Shown: positions 1 to 8,695, numbered from the stretch's first letter. The stretch is DNA of 64,000 nucleotides from Nocardia exalbida NBRC 100660 (GCF_000308575.1 NZ_BAFZ01000071.1:20146-84145), one strand, 5' to 3'. Numbers and translations are program-made. The notes: generated by a model not told the origin, from the letters alone.

Positions 1-2
1 GC

Positions 3-929
3 CGCGTGTTCGACACCCTGCTGGACGAGCAGAGCGTCCTCGGGACCGCGCTGGGCTCGGCGCTGGCCGGATTCGTGCCGATCCCGGAGATCCAGTACCT
101 GGCCTACCTGCACAACGCCGCCGATCAGATCCGCGGCGAAGCGGCCACGCTGTCCTTCTTCTCCGACGGCCGCTACCGGAATCCGATGGTGGTGCGGATC
201 GCCGGATACGCCTACCAGAAGGGCTTCGGCGGCCATTTCCACAACGACAACTCGGTGGCCGCGCTGCGCGACATCCCCGGCGTCGTGCTCGCCTCCCCGT
301 CGCGCGCCGACGACGCAGCCGCGATGCTGCGCACGTGCGTGTCTGCCGCCCGGGTGGACGGCAGAGTGTGCCTGTACCTCGAGCCCATCGCGCTGTATCA
401 CACCCGCGACCTGCACCATCCGGGCGATGACGGCTGGCTGGCCCGCCCGTCTCCTGACGAACACGTCGAGATCGGCCGTGCTCGGGTCTACGGCGACGGG
501 GCCGACTTGACCCTGGTCGGCTTCGCCAACGGCGTGCCGATGAGCCTGCGCGCGGCACAGCGCTTGGCCCGGCTCGGGATCCGCGCGCGGGTGCTCGATC
601 TGCGCTGGCTCGCTCCCCTGCCGGTGCACGATCTGCTGCGGCACGCACGCGCGACCGGGCGGGTCCTCGTCGCGGACGAGACCCGGCGCAGCGGCGGTGT
701 GTCGGAGGCGGTGTGCGCCGCGCTGATCGACGCCGGTTTCACCGGCAGGCTCGCGCGTGTGACCAGCGAGGACAGTTTCGTGCCGCTCGGTCCGGCCGCC
801 GCGACGGTGCTACTCGACGAGGACCGCATCGAAGCCGCCGCCCTCCGGCTTCTACGCGACGCGACCGGCGTGCAACCGCGGCGCGCCGGGGCCCGGCATT
901 CCCCGGAATCCGATTCGACGGGGGAATAG
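3..929 (+). CDS. 2-oxoacid dehydrogenase E1, beta (transketolase C-terminal) part, 5' truncated by window edge
   Basis: The reading frame is open to the left edge, so this is the 3' part of a longer gene. The visible part resembles the beta half of thiamine-diphosphate-dependent 2-oxoacid dehydrogenase E1: a pyrimidine-binding region with the pattern EIQYLAYLHNAADQIRGE, a segment RIAGYAYQKGFGGHFHNDNS near residue 65, then a transketolase C-terminal domain (DLTLVGFANGV, later RVLVADETRRSGGVSEAV). Actinobacteria often carry E1 alpha and beta fused in one chain of about 700 residues, which would fit the missing upstream part. The substrate (pyruvate, branched-chain oxoacid or acetoin) cannot be told from this half. 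No E2 or E3 gene follows within the window. Confidence 0.8.
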   Translation, partial: RVFDTLLDEQSVLGTALGSALAGFVPIPEIQYLAYLHNAADQIRGEAATLSFFSDGRYRNPMVVRIAGYAYQKGFGGHFHNDNSVAALRDIPGVVLASPSRADDAAAMLRTCVSAARVDGRVCLYLEPIALYHTRDLHHPGDDGWLARPSPDEHVEIGRARVYGDGADLTLVGFANGVPMSLRAAQRLARLGIRARVLDLRWLAPLPVHDLLRHARATGRVLVADETRRSGGVSEAVCAALIDAGFTGRLARVTSEDSFVPLGPAAATVLLDEDRIEAAALRLLRDATGVQPRRAGARHSPESDSTGE

Positions 930-976
930 TGGAAATACAGTGAGGTGACGGTGACCAGCAGTGGAAAGGACTCGCG

Positions 977-1456
977 ATGACCACGATGTCCATGCTCGGC
1001 GAGGTGCGGCCGGAGCACGAGCACACGACCGACGGCGATCTGGTGCTCCTGCACTACCTGCGGTCGTTCCACAAGCCCGTACTGGACGTGTGGTCGGCGG
1101 CCACCGAGCGCGGCCAGCTCGCCCGCTGGCTCGGGGCCGTCTCCGGCGGCAACGGCAACCTCACCATCGAGTTGTTCGACGGTCCGGTCCCCGGCCCGGT
1201 CGCGGTGCGGGTCGACCACTGCCAGGCGCCGCACGAATTGGTCGTGCACATCGACGGCTGCCTGCTCGAAGTCCGGATGACCCAAGTCGGCGTGGTCACC
1301 ACCGTGGAACTGACCCGCCGCCACGTGGTCCCCGCCGACGCGGGGGCGATCGGCCCGCGCTGGCAGTACCTGCTCGACCGCCTCACCGCCTACCTCGATT
1401 TCCAACCGTTGCCCCGGTGGTCGGACTACCCGAAGCTGGCGGAGGAATACCGCTAG
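977..1456 (+). CDS. SRPBCC-fold (START/AHSA1-like) protein
   Basis: Protein of 159 residues. The pattern of a helix containing VLDVWSAATERGQLARWLG followed by alternating beta strands (LTIELFDG, VAVRVDHCQAP, ELVVHIDG, TTVELTRRHVV) and a long C-terminal helix ending in WSDYPKLAEEYR matches the helix-grip fold of the AHSA1/SRPBCC group, which binds small hydrophobic ligands or assists Hsp90-like chaperones. It begins 47 bp after the E1 gene on the same strand and may be co-transcribed. The ATG at 977 gives MTTMSMLGEV; the internal ATG four codons later is an alternative. The specific ligand is unknown. Confidence 0.7.
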   Translation: MTTMSMLGEVRPEHEHTTDGDLVLLHYLRSFHKPVLDVWSAATERGQLARWLGAVSGGNGNLTIELFDGPVPGPVAVRVDHCQAPHELVVHIDGCLLEVRMTQVGVVTTVELTRRHVVPADAGAIGPRWQYLLDRLTAYLDFQPLPRWSDYPKLAEEYR

Positions 1457-1482
1457 GCCATCGAGCCGCCCGCCGGGCAGGT

Positions 1483-2085
1483 TCAGTAGAAGAACCCGGC
1501 GATGCCCCAGCCGGGACGCGCCTGCGCCTCCCGGATCCACTCGACGCAGGACTCGATCGCGGCGAGGACCTCGTGGTCGACCTCCTCACGCTGCGGCGGC
1601 GTGGTCGACTCCCACTGCACGAGCGCTTCGGCGCACTGCTCGGGCGTCCATTCGCCGTAGCCGGGCAATTCATCCGGCTGCGGCAGCGACGGCGGCAGCG
1701 AGTGGTACATGAACGCGCGGACGCTCACCGCTTTGATGCCGAGTGTGGCCAGGCCGTCGTCGATGTGGTCGAGCCAGCGACCCCGGAACGCCGAGAAGTA
1801 GCGGTTGTCCACGAAGCGACCGTAGAACTGGCAGATCGTCTGATAGGCGTAGCCGTACTGGAAACCGTAGGCCGGGTCGAACGGACCGCCGTCCACGACG
1901 GCGCGCACCGCCTCGTAACGGGTGGGCGCGCCGGCCGCGATCTCGTCGGCGAACCAGTCGTCGTCGTGGGTCAGCTGGGCTTTGAACCGGCCGCCGATCA
2001 TCCGCCGGAGCTTGTCGTCCCGAGACCCGATGGCGCCCTTGACCCTGTCCAGTTCGACGACGTAGATGCTCAGGCTATAACTCAT
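1483..2085 (-). CDS. DUF7691-like protein of unknown function
   Basis: Protein of 200 residues beginning MSYSLSIYVVELDRVKGAIG, with conserved-looking segments GGPFDPAYGFQYGYAYQ and LPGYGEWTPEQCAEALVQWE and a C-terminal WGIAGFFY. As I recall, this pattern belongs to a family of roughly 200-residue actinobacterial proteins listed as DUF7691. No signal peptide, membrane helix or catalytic motif can be seen, so it is presumably cytosolic. It is convergent with the SRPBCC gene (27 bp apart). The function is unknown. Confidence 0.75.
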   Translation of the reverse strand: MSYSLSIYVVELDRVKGAIGSRDDKLRRMIGGRFKAQLTHDDDWFADEIAAGAPTRYEAVRAVVDGGPFDPAYGFQYGYAYQTICQFYGRFVDNRYFSAFRGRWLDHIDDGLATLGIKAVSVRAFMYHSLPPSLPQPDELPGYGEWTPEQCAEALVQWESTTPPQREEVDHEVLAAIESCVEWIREAQARPGWGIAGFFY

Positions 2086-2146
2086 TCACCGAACATTAGC
2101 GGTGCCCACCGACAACGAACATCGCTGAGCCCGAAGGCGTTTCACC

Positions 2147-3136
2147 TCAGGCCGGAAGCCGGGCCGGATGCGCGGCCAAGTGGGCGAGATGAGCGGTGAG
2201 CAACGCGTTCACCGGCTCGGTCCGCTCCAGCTGCACGAGGTGGCCCGCATCGCTGATCTCGGTGACCGCCCGCAGGTCGGCGACGTGCTCACGCAGCGTG
2301 GCCAGCGGGTCGCGGCCACTGAAGCCTTCCATGTCGGGATCGCGGTCGCCGTACAGGAAATAGGCGGGCACAGCGACTTTCGCGTCCGCGTACTCGGCGG
2401 TGAGTTCCCAGTTGCGATCCAGGCTGCGATACCAGTTCAATCCGCCGGTGAAGCCGGTGCGTTCGAAATCTCGGGCGAGCACGTCCAGCTCGTCCGCGCC
2501 GAGCCAGCTCCACGGCAGCGCGGGCGCCTCCGGCAGCACATCGAGATAGCCGGTGCCCTCGGCCGGGAAGCGCCAGGTGTCCAGGTAATGGTAGTCGGCG
2601 CTGAGCGCGTAGTAGACGCGGGCCAGGAACTCCCGGGGACGCGCACCGAGTTCCGCATCCGCCACGCCCGGAGTCTGGAAGTAGTGCAGGTGCAGGAAGT
2701 GCCGCGCCGCGGCCTTCGCCCACAGCTGCGAGGGAGCACGCGGCGGACGTGGCGCGAACGGATTGTTCAAGACGATCACGCCGCGCACCCGCTCCGGGGC
2801 GCGCAATGCCAGTTCCCACACCAGTGCCGCGCCGAAGTCCAAGCCGACGAATACCGCCTGCTGCGCGCCGATGTCGTCGAGCAGAGCGAGCAGATCGCCG
2901 CAGACCGCGCGATTGGTGTACGCCTCGGGGTCGGCCGGGACGTCGGTGCGACCGTAGCCGCGCAGGTCCGGCGCGAGAGCTCGATACCCGGCGGCGGCGA
3001 CCGCGGGAAGCTGGCGGTGCCAGATGTACCAGGTGTGCGGAAAGCCGTGGCAGAAGACCACCGGCTGCCCGGTTCCCTGCTCGGCGACGTGCATACGGAC
3101 CCCGCCGGTCGTCACGAACCGATGCGTCAGCTCCAC
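2147..3136 (-). CDS. alpha/beta hydrolase, epoxide-hydrolase-like
   Basis: Protein of 329 residues with an alpha/beta-hydrolase core. An oxyanion-hole region HGFPHTWYIWHRQLP is followed by DLRGYGRTD and a nucleophile elbow VGLDFGA with Asp in place of Ser, as in epoxide hydrolases and haloalkane dehalogenases. An acid near LYGDRDPDMEGF and a late DAGHLVQLE histidine complete a plausible triad. The HGFP motif favours epoxide hydrolase. The GTG start at 3136 is chosen because a GGAGG sits 5 bp upstream; a TTG four codons earlier overlaps that site and is less likely. The gene is divergent from the SDR gene across about 54 bp, so both may share a control region. The substrate is unknown. Confidence 0.85.
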   Translation of the reverse strand: MELTHRFVTTGGVRMHVAEQGTGQPVVFCHGFPHTWYIWHRQLPAVAAAGYRALAPDLRGYGRTDVPADPEAYTNRAVCGDLLALLDDIGAQQAVFVGLDFGAALVWELALRAPERVRGVIVLNNPFAPRPPRAPSQLWAKAAARHFLHLHYFQTPGVADAELGARPREFLARVYYALSADYHYLDTWRFPAEGTGYLDVLPEAPALPWSWLGADELDVLARDFERTGFTGGLNWYRSLDRNWELTAEYADAKVAVPAYFLYGDRDPDMEGFSGRDPLATLREHVADLRAVTEISDAGHLVQLERTEPVNALLTAHLAHLAAHPARLPA

Positions 3137-3190
3137 TCGGGCCTCCAAAACCTAGAACACGTTATCGTTTCACGGTAATGTTCCGGTTTC

Positions 3191-4039
3191 GTGAGCGGAA
3201 TACCCGAGAGGCTCGAAGGCAAGATCGCGGTGGTCACCGGCGCCAGCCGCGGCATCGGCAAAGGGATCGCGCTGGAACTCGGTGCGGCGGGTGCCACGGT
3301 GTTCGTCACCGGACGCTCGGCGGCGCAGGGACGACTACCCGGCACCGTACACGCCACGGCCGCGGAAATCGATGCCGCGGGCGGGGTCGGCATCCCGTTC
3401 GTGTGCGACCACCGCGACGACGACGCGGTGGAGCGGCTGTTCGAGCTGATCCGCACCGAGCACGGCAGGCTGGACGTGCTGGTCAACAACGTCTACAACT
3501 CCCCCGCCGCGGCCCGATGGCTGGGCAAGCCGTTCTGGGAGGTGCCGCCCGCAGCGTGGGACGAGTCGGTCGACGTGGGCGTCCGGTCGCATTACGTGGC
3601 AAGCTATTTCGCCGCGCCGCTGTTGATCGCATCGGGCGGGCTGATCGCCAACATCTCCTCGCCGGGGGCGCGCAGGTACATGCACAACGCGGTGTACGGC
3701 GTCGCGAAATCCGCCCTGGACCGGCTCACCGCCGACATGGCGCACAACCTCGCGGGCACCGAGGTCACCGTGGTCTCGCTCTGGCCGGGCATCGTCGACA
3801 CCGAACTGCTGCAACTGGTTCCGGCAGGCGCCGATGGCCGCAGGCTGGTCACGCTGCCCGGTGAGGGCACCTTCGACCTCGGCGACGCGCAGACGCCGCG
3901 CTTCACCGGCCGCGCCGTCGTCGCGCTCGCCACCGACGCGGGGCGTCGCTCCCGCACCGGGTTGCCCTGGCCGGTAGCCGATCTCGCCGAGTACTACGGG
4001 TTCACCGATATCGACGGGCGCATCCCGCGCGTCGACTGA
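3191..4039 (+). CDS. SDR-family oxidoreductase, DHRS1-like
   Basis: Classical short-chain dehydrogenase of 282 residues. The nucleotide-binding loop is TGASRGIGKG at about residues 16-25, followed by VTGRS typical of NADP preference, then LDVLVNNVYNS (a variant of the usual NNAG), a Ser in the strand IANISSPGAR, and the YGVAKSALDR active-site helix with YxxxK. The arrangement, including DHRDD and SLWPGIVDTELL, resembles the DHRS1 subgroup. It is transcribed away from the epoxide-hydrolase-like gene. The start is GTG at 3191. The substrate is unknown. Confidence 0.88.
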   Translation: MSGIPERLEGKIAVVTGASRGIGKGIALELGAAGATVFVTGRSAAQGRLPGTVHATAAEIDAAGGVGIPFVCDHRDDDAVERLFELIRTEHGRLDVLVNNVYNSPAAARWLGKPFWEVPPAAWDESVDVGVRSHYVASYFAAPLLIASGGLIANISSPGARRYMHNAVYGVAKSALDRLTADMAHNLAGTEVTVVSLWPGIVDTELLQLVPAGADGRRLVTLPGEGTFDLGDAQTPRFTGRAVVALATDAGRRSRTGLPWPVADLAEYYGFTDIDGRIPRVD

Positions 4040-4045
4040 CTCCGT

Positions 4046-4408
4046 TCACAGCGCGCCGAGGAAGCGCTGCACCGAGCGCGACGGGACCGGTCTGGCCCGC
4101 CACGCCACGTACACGTGCGAGGGCGGTGCGTCGGGGATGTCCAGATAGACGACGCCGGGATGCGGCGCCCTGGTGCGCGCGAGATCGGGTACGACACCGA
4201 TACCGCGGTCGGCCGCGACCAATTCGATCCATTCGTCGAAGTTCGTGCAGGTGATGACGGCGCGGTCCGGGTCGACCGGCTGCCAGGACGCCGCATCGGT
4301 GGTGCCGGACACGGTGTTGACCACCAGCGGCCGACCGGCCAGATCGGACCAGGACAGGCGGGGCGCGCTCGCCAGCGGCGAATGGGTGGCCACCGCGAGC
4401 ACCCGCCG
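4046..4408 (-). pseudogene. LysR-type regulator, C-terminal remnant (HTH half deleted)
   Basis: About 120 codons on the minus strand encode the last part of a LysR effector-binding domain: a segment LAVATHSPLASAPRLSWSDL followed by GRPLVVNTVSG, GIGVVPDLARTR and HVYVAWRARPVPSRSVQRFL. The N-terminal winged helix-turn-helix and the first half of the effector domain, about 170-190 residues, are absent. Upstream the frame runs on only into sequence that on the other strand encodes the end of an MFS transporter. LysR genes for this transporter type are usually divergent from it, so one deletion removed both 5' halves and the shared promoter. No functional regulator can be made from this piece. Confidence 0.75.
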
Positions 4409-4410
4409 TT

Positions 4411-4572
4411 CCGTCGTCCGCGGGGTACGGGGCGGGACAGATCCTCGGGCCGGTGGCGGTGGCCCCGGTCCTCGGGACGTCCTATCCCGCCGCGTTCGCC
4501 ATCGCCGCGGTCGTGCTCGGCGCGGCGACGCTCACGGCAGGCGTGGTGACCGCCGGGATCAGGCGAACTTGA
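4411..4572 (+). pseudogene. MFS transporter (YbfB/YjiJ-like), C-terminal remnant
   Basis: Reading the plus strand in the frame that ends at the TGA 4570-4572 gives about 50 residues: GYGAGQILGPVAVAPVLG, then a hydrophobic helix rich in Ala and Val (AFAIAAVVLGAATLTAGVV), then GIRRT and stop. The GxGQILGP motif followed by a terminal transmembrane helix is typical of the last two helices of the YbfB/YjiJ group of MFS permeases. The other ten helices are missing. The fragment abuts the LysR remnant on its 5' side, and its last 14 bp overlap the 3' end of secG on the opposite strand. The identification is my reading of the motif and was not searched. Confidence 0.6.
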
Positions 4573-4792
4573 TCTCGAGGCCGATGCCGAGAATGGCGAT
4601 CAACCAGATGACGCCGGTGAAGATGGTGACGCGGTCGAGGTTCTTCTCCACAACAGTGGACCCGGACAGGCTGGACTGCACGCCGCCGCCGAACAAGCTG
4701 GACAGACCTCCACCCTTGGCGCGGTGCAGCAGCACCAGCAGCACCAGCAGCACGCTGGTGATGATCAGGAGGATATCCAGGAACATCCGCAT
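4559..4792 (-). CDS. secG: preprotein translocase subunit SecG
   Basis: Small integral membrane protein of 77 residues and a component of the SecYEG channel. Two transmembrane helices (FLDILLIITSVLLVLLVLL and a C-terminal TIFTGVIWLIAILGIGLEI) flank the conserved cytoplasmic loop HRAKGGGLSSLFGG followed by SSLSGSTVVEKNLDR, which is diagnostic of actinobacterial SecG. ATG codons at 4792 (MRMFLD) and 4786 (MFLD) are both possible; neither has a clear ribosome site. In related genomes secG directly follows gap-pgk-tpiA; here it is about 4 kb downstream of tpiA, behind an exporter gene. Confidence 0.95.
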   Translation of the reverse strand: MRMFLDILLIITSVLLVLLVLLHRAKGGGLSSLFGGGVQSSLSGSTVVEKNLDRVTIFTGVIWLIAILGIGLEIKFA

Positions 4793-4863
4793 GCCGGACA
4801 GTGTATGCGGTCGGGGCGACCGCACCGAATCAGGCACTCGGCAGCCGCGCGCAGGGCACCGCC

Positions 4864-6462
4864 CTAGCGCCGGTCGACCGCCACGAGGTGGGTGACCTGC
4901 TCCCCCTCGACGGCGCCGAACTTCGCGACGGCCTCTTCCCGCAGCTGATCCTGCGCGGTGAGCCGGACCTGGTGCTGGTGCATGTGCTCGGCCCAGGACC
5001 GCACGACGAACGCCTCGACATAACGGTCGATCACCCCGACGTCGCGATACAGGCGCCATTCCATCGCGCCGGTGCGCTGCCGCGACCGGCCGACGAAGGC
5101 CATGGCGGCGAGGAATTCCTCGACCTCTTCCGGCGGCACGTCGTAGCTGCGCAGAATCAGCACCGGACCGTCGTCGGGATCGGGTTCCACCGCCAGTTGC
5201 GGCTCCGGCCAGAACGCCGAGGGCGTCAGGTCGAGCACCTCGGGATCGTTCCGGATGGGCAGCCACACCGTGCTCACCGCGCAGAACGCGAGCAGCGCCG
5301 TGGCCCACAGCAGCGCGGGCACCGAGCCGATCGCGCCGGCGACCAGGCCCCAGACCAGCGAGCCGATCGCCTGGCCACCCATGAACACCAGCAGATACAC
5401 CGACAACCCGCGCGCACGCACCCAGGCGGGCAGCAGTAGCTGCATGGTCGAGTTCATCGTGGACATCGCCAGCAGCCACGCCAGTCCCGCGAAGACCAGC
5501 AGCACCAATACCACCGGCACCACGCGCAGCAGCGCGGTGCCCGCCGTCGCCGACCCGAACAGGATCGCGGCGATGGTGAGCCGCTGCGTCGGGGTGAGCC
5601 ATGCCCGCAACCGGGACAGCATCGCCGCGCCGAGCACCGCGCCGACGCCGAGCGCCCCGAGCATCAGACCGTACCCGGACGACGACAGCGCGAGGCGGTC
5701 GCGCGCGATCACCGGCAGCAGCGCCCAGACCGCGCTCGCGGGTGCGATGAACAGGATCGACCGCAGCAGCACCCGGCGGATCGCGGGCGCCGCGCGGATG
5801 AAGCGGGTGCCCGCCTGCAACGCCGCCAGCGGGCGCTCGGTGGGCAGGCGCCGGTCGATCGCAGGCCTGCGCCAGACCGTCAGGACGGCGACGATCCCGA
5901 CGAACGACACCGCGTTCAGCGCGAACACCAGCGTCGGCCCGGACAACGAGACCAGCGCGCCGGCCAGCGCGGGACCGACCGCCCTGCCGATGTTGATGTT
6001 CATGCTGCCCAGCGCGGAGGCCGCCGGGATCTGCTCGCGCGAGACCAGTTCGGGCTGGATCGCCTGCCAGGCCGGGGCGGTCAGCGCCTGCCCGCAACCG
6101 AGCAGGAACAACAAGGTGAGCAGCACCCCGGGGGTGGTGTGACCCGTCGCCGTCGACACGGCGAGCAGCGCGGCCAGCGCCGCCATCGCGGACTGGGCGC
6201 CGAGCAGCAGCCTGCGCCGGTCCACGAGGTCGGCGATCACCCCGGACGGGATGGCCAGCAGCATCACCGGCAGCGTGATGGCGGTCTGCACGAACGACAC
6301 CAGCACCGCGGCGTTGGGCTGGTCGACCATGATCCACTGCGCGCCGACGGTCTGCATCCAGGTGCCTAGATTCGACACCAGCTGCGCCACCCACAGCGCG
6401 CGGTACACCGGTGATCGCAGCGGCGCCCAAGTGGAAATCGGGGTCGTCGCGGCTGTCGTCAC
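4864..6462 (-). CDS. MFS exporter with C-terminal monooxygenase-like domain (MFS_3 type)
   Basis: Protein of 532 residues. About 12 hydrophobic helices occupy residues 20-410, including the N-terminal pattern FRSPVYRALW-like (here LRSPVYRALWVAQLVSNLGT) and the helix 2-3 loop GVIADLVDRRRLLL typical of MFS_3/DHA3 exporters. A soluble C-terminal domain (about 430-532; VLILRSYDVPPEEVEEFLAAM, MEWRLYRDVGVIDRYVEAFVVRSWAEHMHQHQ) resembles the antibiotic-biosynthesis-monooxygenase ferredoxin-like fold that accompanies this subgroup. The start is GTG at 6462, 10 bp after the EamA gene, so the two form an operon. The family exports siderophores, drugs or small metabolites; the substrate here is unknown. 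Confidence 0.87.
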   Translation of the reverse strand: MTTAATTPISTWAPLRSPVYRALWVAQLVSNLGTWMQTVGAQWIMVDQPNAAVLVSFVQTAITLPVMLLAIPSGVIADLVDRRRLLLGAQSAMAALAALLAVSTATGHTTPGVLLTLLFLLGCGQALTAPAWQAIQPELVSREQIPAASALGSMNINIGRAVGPALAGALVSLSGPTLVFALNAVSFVGIVAVLTVWRRPAIDRRLPTERPLAALQAGTRFIRAAPAIRRVLLRSILFIAPASAVWALLPVIARDRLALSSSGYGLMLGALGVGAVLGAAMLSRLRAWLTPTQRLTIAAILFGSATAGTALLRVVPVVLVLLVFAGLAWLLAMSTMNSTMQLLLPAWVRARGLSVYLLVFMGGQAIGSLVWGLVAGAIGSVPALLWATALLAFCAVSTVWLPIRNDPEVLDLTPSAFWPEPQLAVEPDPDDGPVLILRSYDVPPEEVEEFLAAMAFVGRSRQRTGAMEWRLYRDVGVIDRYVEAFVVRSWAEHMHQHQVRLTAQDQLREEAVAKFGAVEGEQVTHLVAVDRR

Positions 6463-6472
6463 TCGCCGAAGC

Positions 6473-7417
6473 TTAGTCGCGGCGGCGCCCCCGCCCCGAC
6501 GCCGCGTCCGGCCCCCGGACCGCCGGACGCGCCGCTGTCGCGGCCAGCAGCAACGCCACGATCAGCAGCGCGGCTCCCGCCAGGCCCGCCACCGTCAGGC
6601 GTTCGCCGAGGATCACCGCCGCAAGCGCCGCTCCCGTGAGCGGTTCCAGCAGGGCCAGTACCGCGGCGATCCCAGGACCGGCGTCCGAGAGGCCGCGGAA
6701 GTACAGCGTGTAGGCGACCGCGGTTGGCGCGAGCCCCAGCACCAGGACCAGCGCGATGCTGCCGGGCTTCGGGTCGAACACCAGCCCGCTCGTGGCCGCG
6801 AGTGGCGCCAGCAGCAACGCGCCTCCGGTGAACCCGAGGCCGGTCGTGGTCATCGCGTCGAGCCCGGGCACCGGCACGGCGTTGAGGACGGTGACCGTCG
6901 CGAACGCCGCGGCGGCCACCGCCGCGAACGCCGCGCCCACCAGCACCCCGTGCGCACCGCCGGTACCGCTCGGCACACCGACCAGCAAGGCCAGTCCGCA
7001 CACCGCGATGCCGATCGTCGCCGCGCGGCGACGGTCCACCGCGTGTCGTCCGGTGACATGCTCCAACCCGGCGACGACCACCGGCGACATACCGATCGTG
7101 ATCAACGTCGCGAGGCTGACCGAGGAGGCGGCGACCGCGCCGAAGTAGGCCGCCTGGAAGGCCGCCGCGAGCACGGCGACCGCGCCGATCCGGCGCCAGG
7201 CCAGCGGGTCTCGCGGCCACGGCCGCCGCGTGCCCGCGAGCAGAACCACCAGGAGCAGCCCGCCGACGGCGAGCCGGCAGGTGGCCACCGAGACGGGTGA
7301 CAAGCCGGTGGCCCGGTGCACCAACGTGCCGAGCAGACCGCCGGTGCCCCACAGGAGGCCGGCGCCGACGAGGTAGACCAGCCCGGGACGCGCGGCAGTG
7401 GACACAGTGGAGGACAT
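6473..7417 (-). CDS. EamA/DMT-family transporter
   Basis: Protein of about 314 residues with ten predicted transmembrane helices arranged as two EamA repeats: one starting YLVGAGLLWGTGGLLGTLVHR, with LAVGGLLLVVLLAG, and a second starting GVLVGAAFAAVAAAAFATVTVLN, with GLAPTAVAYTLYFRGLSDAGPG and the final helix GAALAAVILGERLTVAG. The ATG near 7417 (MSSTVSTAARP) is preferred because an AGGAG lies about a dozen bases upstream; a GTG 18 codons earlier would add an unlikely tail. It is first in an operon with the MFS exporter. Proteins of this family export amino acids, sugars or drugs; the substrate is not identifiable. Confidence 0.87.
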   Translation of the reverse strand: MSSTVSTAARPGLVYLVGAGLLWGTGGLLGTLVHRATGLSPVSVATCRLAVGGLLLVVLLAGTRRPWPRDPLAWRRIGAVAVLAAAFQAAYFGAVAASSVSLATLITIGMSPVVVAGLEHVTGRHAVDRRRAATIGIAVCGLALLVGVPSGTGGAHGVLVGAAFAAVAAAAFATVTVLNAVPVPGLDAMTTTGLGFTGGALLLAPLAATSGLVFDPKPGSIALVLVLGLAPTAVAYTLYFRGLSDAGPGIAAVLALLEPLTGAALAAVILGERLTVAGLAGAALLIVALLLAATAARPAVRGPDAASGRGRRRD

Positions 7418-7705
7418 GAGAGATCGCGCTCCTGCGACAAGAGGGATTGGGGTCGCGGAAGCGAGGTGCACAGTGCTGCCGAAAGAAGCGCGCCCACCCG
7501 TTCGGCGGCGCGCTGGATGCCTACACCTCGCTCAGGAAGCGGGCGGCGGAGTGATCGGGAAGCACCGGTGCACGGCACAGATACTAATACGGGGCCGAGT
7601 GAGTCATCCCATGAGTATTGATTCCGGCGGCGGGCGAGTTCACCGGCAGGCCGTGACGACCGACGCGACCTCGGTGGCGCGGCCGGTCGTCGGTAACATC
7701 GCCGC

Positions 7706-8488
7706 ATGGCGGCACTCTTCGCGCGACCAGGACCGCTCGTCTTGCTCGCCCTCTGCACGGTGGCGGCGTGTTCGAGCGGTGAGCCCGACCGCGGCGCCGA
7801 CGAGCCGACGCCGGTGGGCCGCACATTTCTCTCCACCGGCGTCGAAGGCACCCCGATTCCCGGCGGCGGGCCGCTGACCATCAGCTTCACCGAGGGCCGG
7901 GTAGCGGCCGACGCGGGATGCAACAAGTTCACCGGCGCGGCCTCCCTGGACGATCAGGTGCTGCACGTCTCCGGTCTGGCCACCACCCTGATGGCCTGCG
8001 AGGACGATCGGCGCGGCGCCGACGAGTGGCTCAGCGGCCTGCTGAACTCGCAGCCCACCTGGCGGCTGGACGACTCGCGGCTCACCCTGCACAGCCCCGA
8101 CCGCACGGTGAGCTTGATCGACAAGAAGGTCGCCCAGCCGGACAAACCGATCGTGGGCACGCCTTGGCTGGTCACCGCGCTCATCACCGACAACAGCCAG
8201 ATCCGCTCGCGTGCCCTCGACGAGGCGCAGCCGACGCTCACCATCGCCGCGGACGACAGCGTCTCCGGCGGCGCCGGGTGCAATCGCATGACCGGCAGCG
8301 CCCAGGTGTCCGGCGCCCGGATCACCTTCCGGATCGCCACCACGAAGATGCTGTGCTCGCCGGAGGTGATGGAGGTCGAGCAGGCCGTGTTGAGAACCCT
8401 GGACGGCACGGCGACCGCCACGGTGGACGCCGACACGCTGACCCTGCGCAACGACAACGGCGCGGGTCTGGTCCTGCACGCGCAGTGA
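7706..8488 (+). CDS. META-domain (HslJ-like) lipoprotein with two repeats
   Basis: Protein of 260 residues. A lipoprotein signal peptide ends at Cys22 (LLALCTVAAC followed by SSGE), so the mature protein is expected to be lipid-anchored outside the membrane. Two META-type domains follow: the first around residues 35-140 with AGCNKFTGAAS and TTLMACEDD, the second around 145-258 with GAGCNRMTGSAQV and TTKMLCSPEVMEVEQAV. The paired GCN and xxxC motifs are characteristic of HslJ/META domains, which are associated with envelope stress and drug resistance in other bacteria. The gene is transcribed away from the EamA-MFS pair across about 290 bp. Confidence 0.85.
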   Translation: MAALFARPGPLVLLALCTVAACSSGEPDRGADEPTPVGRTFLSTGVEGTPIPGGGPLTISFTEGRVAADAGCNKFTGAASLDDQVLHVSGLATTLMACEDDRRGADEWLSGLLNSQPTWRLDDSRLTLHSPDRTVSLIDKKVAQPDKPIVGTPWLVTALITDNSQIRSRALDEAQPTLTIAADDSVSGGAGCNRMTGSAQVSGARITFRIATTKMLCSPEVMEVEQAVLRTLDGTATATVDADTLTLRNDNGAGLVLHAQ

Positions 8489-8494
8489 CGCCTG

Positions 8495-8695
8495 CTACTT
8501 CACCGACGATGCCGGGTCACCGCCGCTCCCCTCGGCGCCCTTGTAGCTCATGGTCATCGGCGTGACGCTGTCGAAGGTCGTCCATTCGTAGCGATGGTCG
8601 ATCGGTCCCAATCCGAGGAGTCCGAGCCGGTAGTACGCGCCGCTGCCGTGGATGTCCTCGGCTTCCTCCGTGAGCGCTCTCGGCGTATACGGCAC
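8495..8695 (-). CDS. hypothetical small protein or gene fragment, 66 codons
   Basis: Minus-strand frame between tpiA and the META lipoprotein. It has strong G/C third-position use and a plausible sequence (GAYYRLGLLGLGPIDHRYEW, then VTPMTMSYKGAEGSGG). However, its only start at this end, a GTG at 8695, lies inside the perfect terminator hairpin that follows tpiA, so translation from there is doubtful. It could be a short real gene with a later start or the 3' end of a decayed gene. No family was recognised. Confidence 0.35.
   Translation of the reverse strand: MPYTPRALTEEAEDIHGSGAYYRLGLLGLGPIDHRYEWTTFDSVTPMTMSYKGAEGSGGDPASSVK

Noticed and set aside
4559..6430. A 623-codon minus-strand frame ending in SecG
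   Set aside because: Only the last 77 codons are SecG; the rest is the wrong frame of the MFS exporter.
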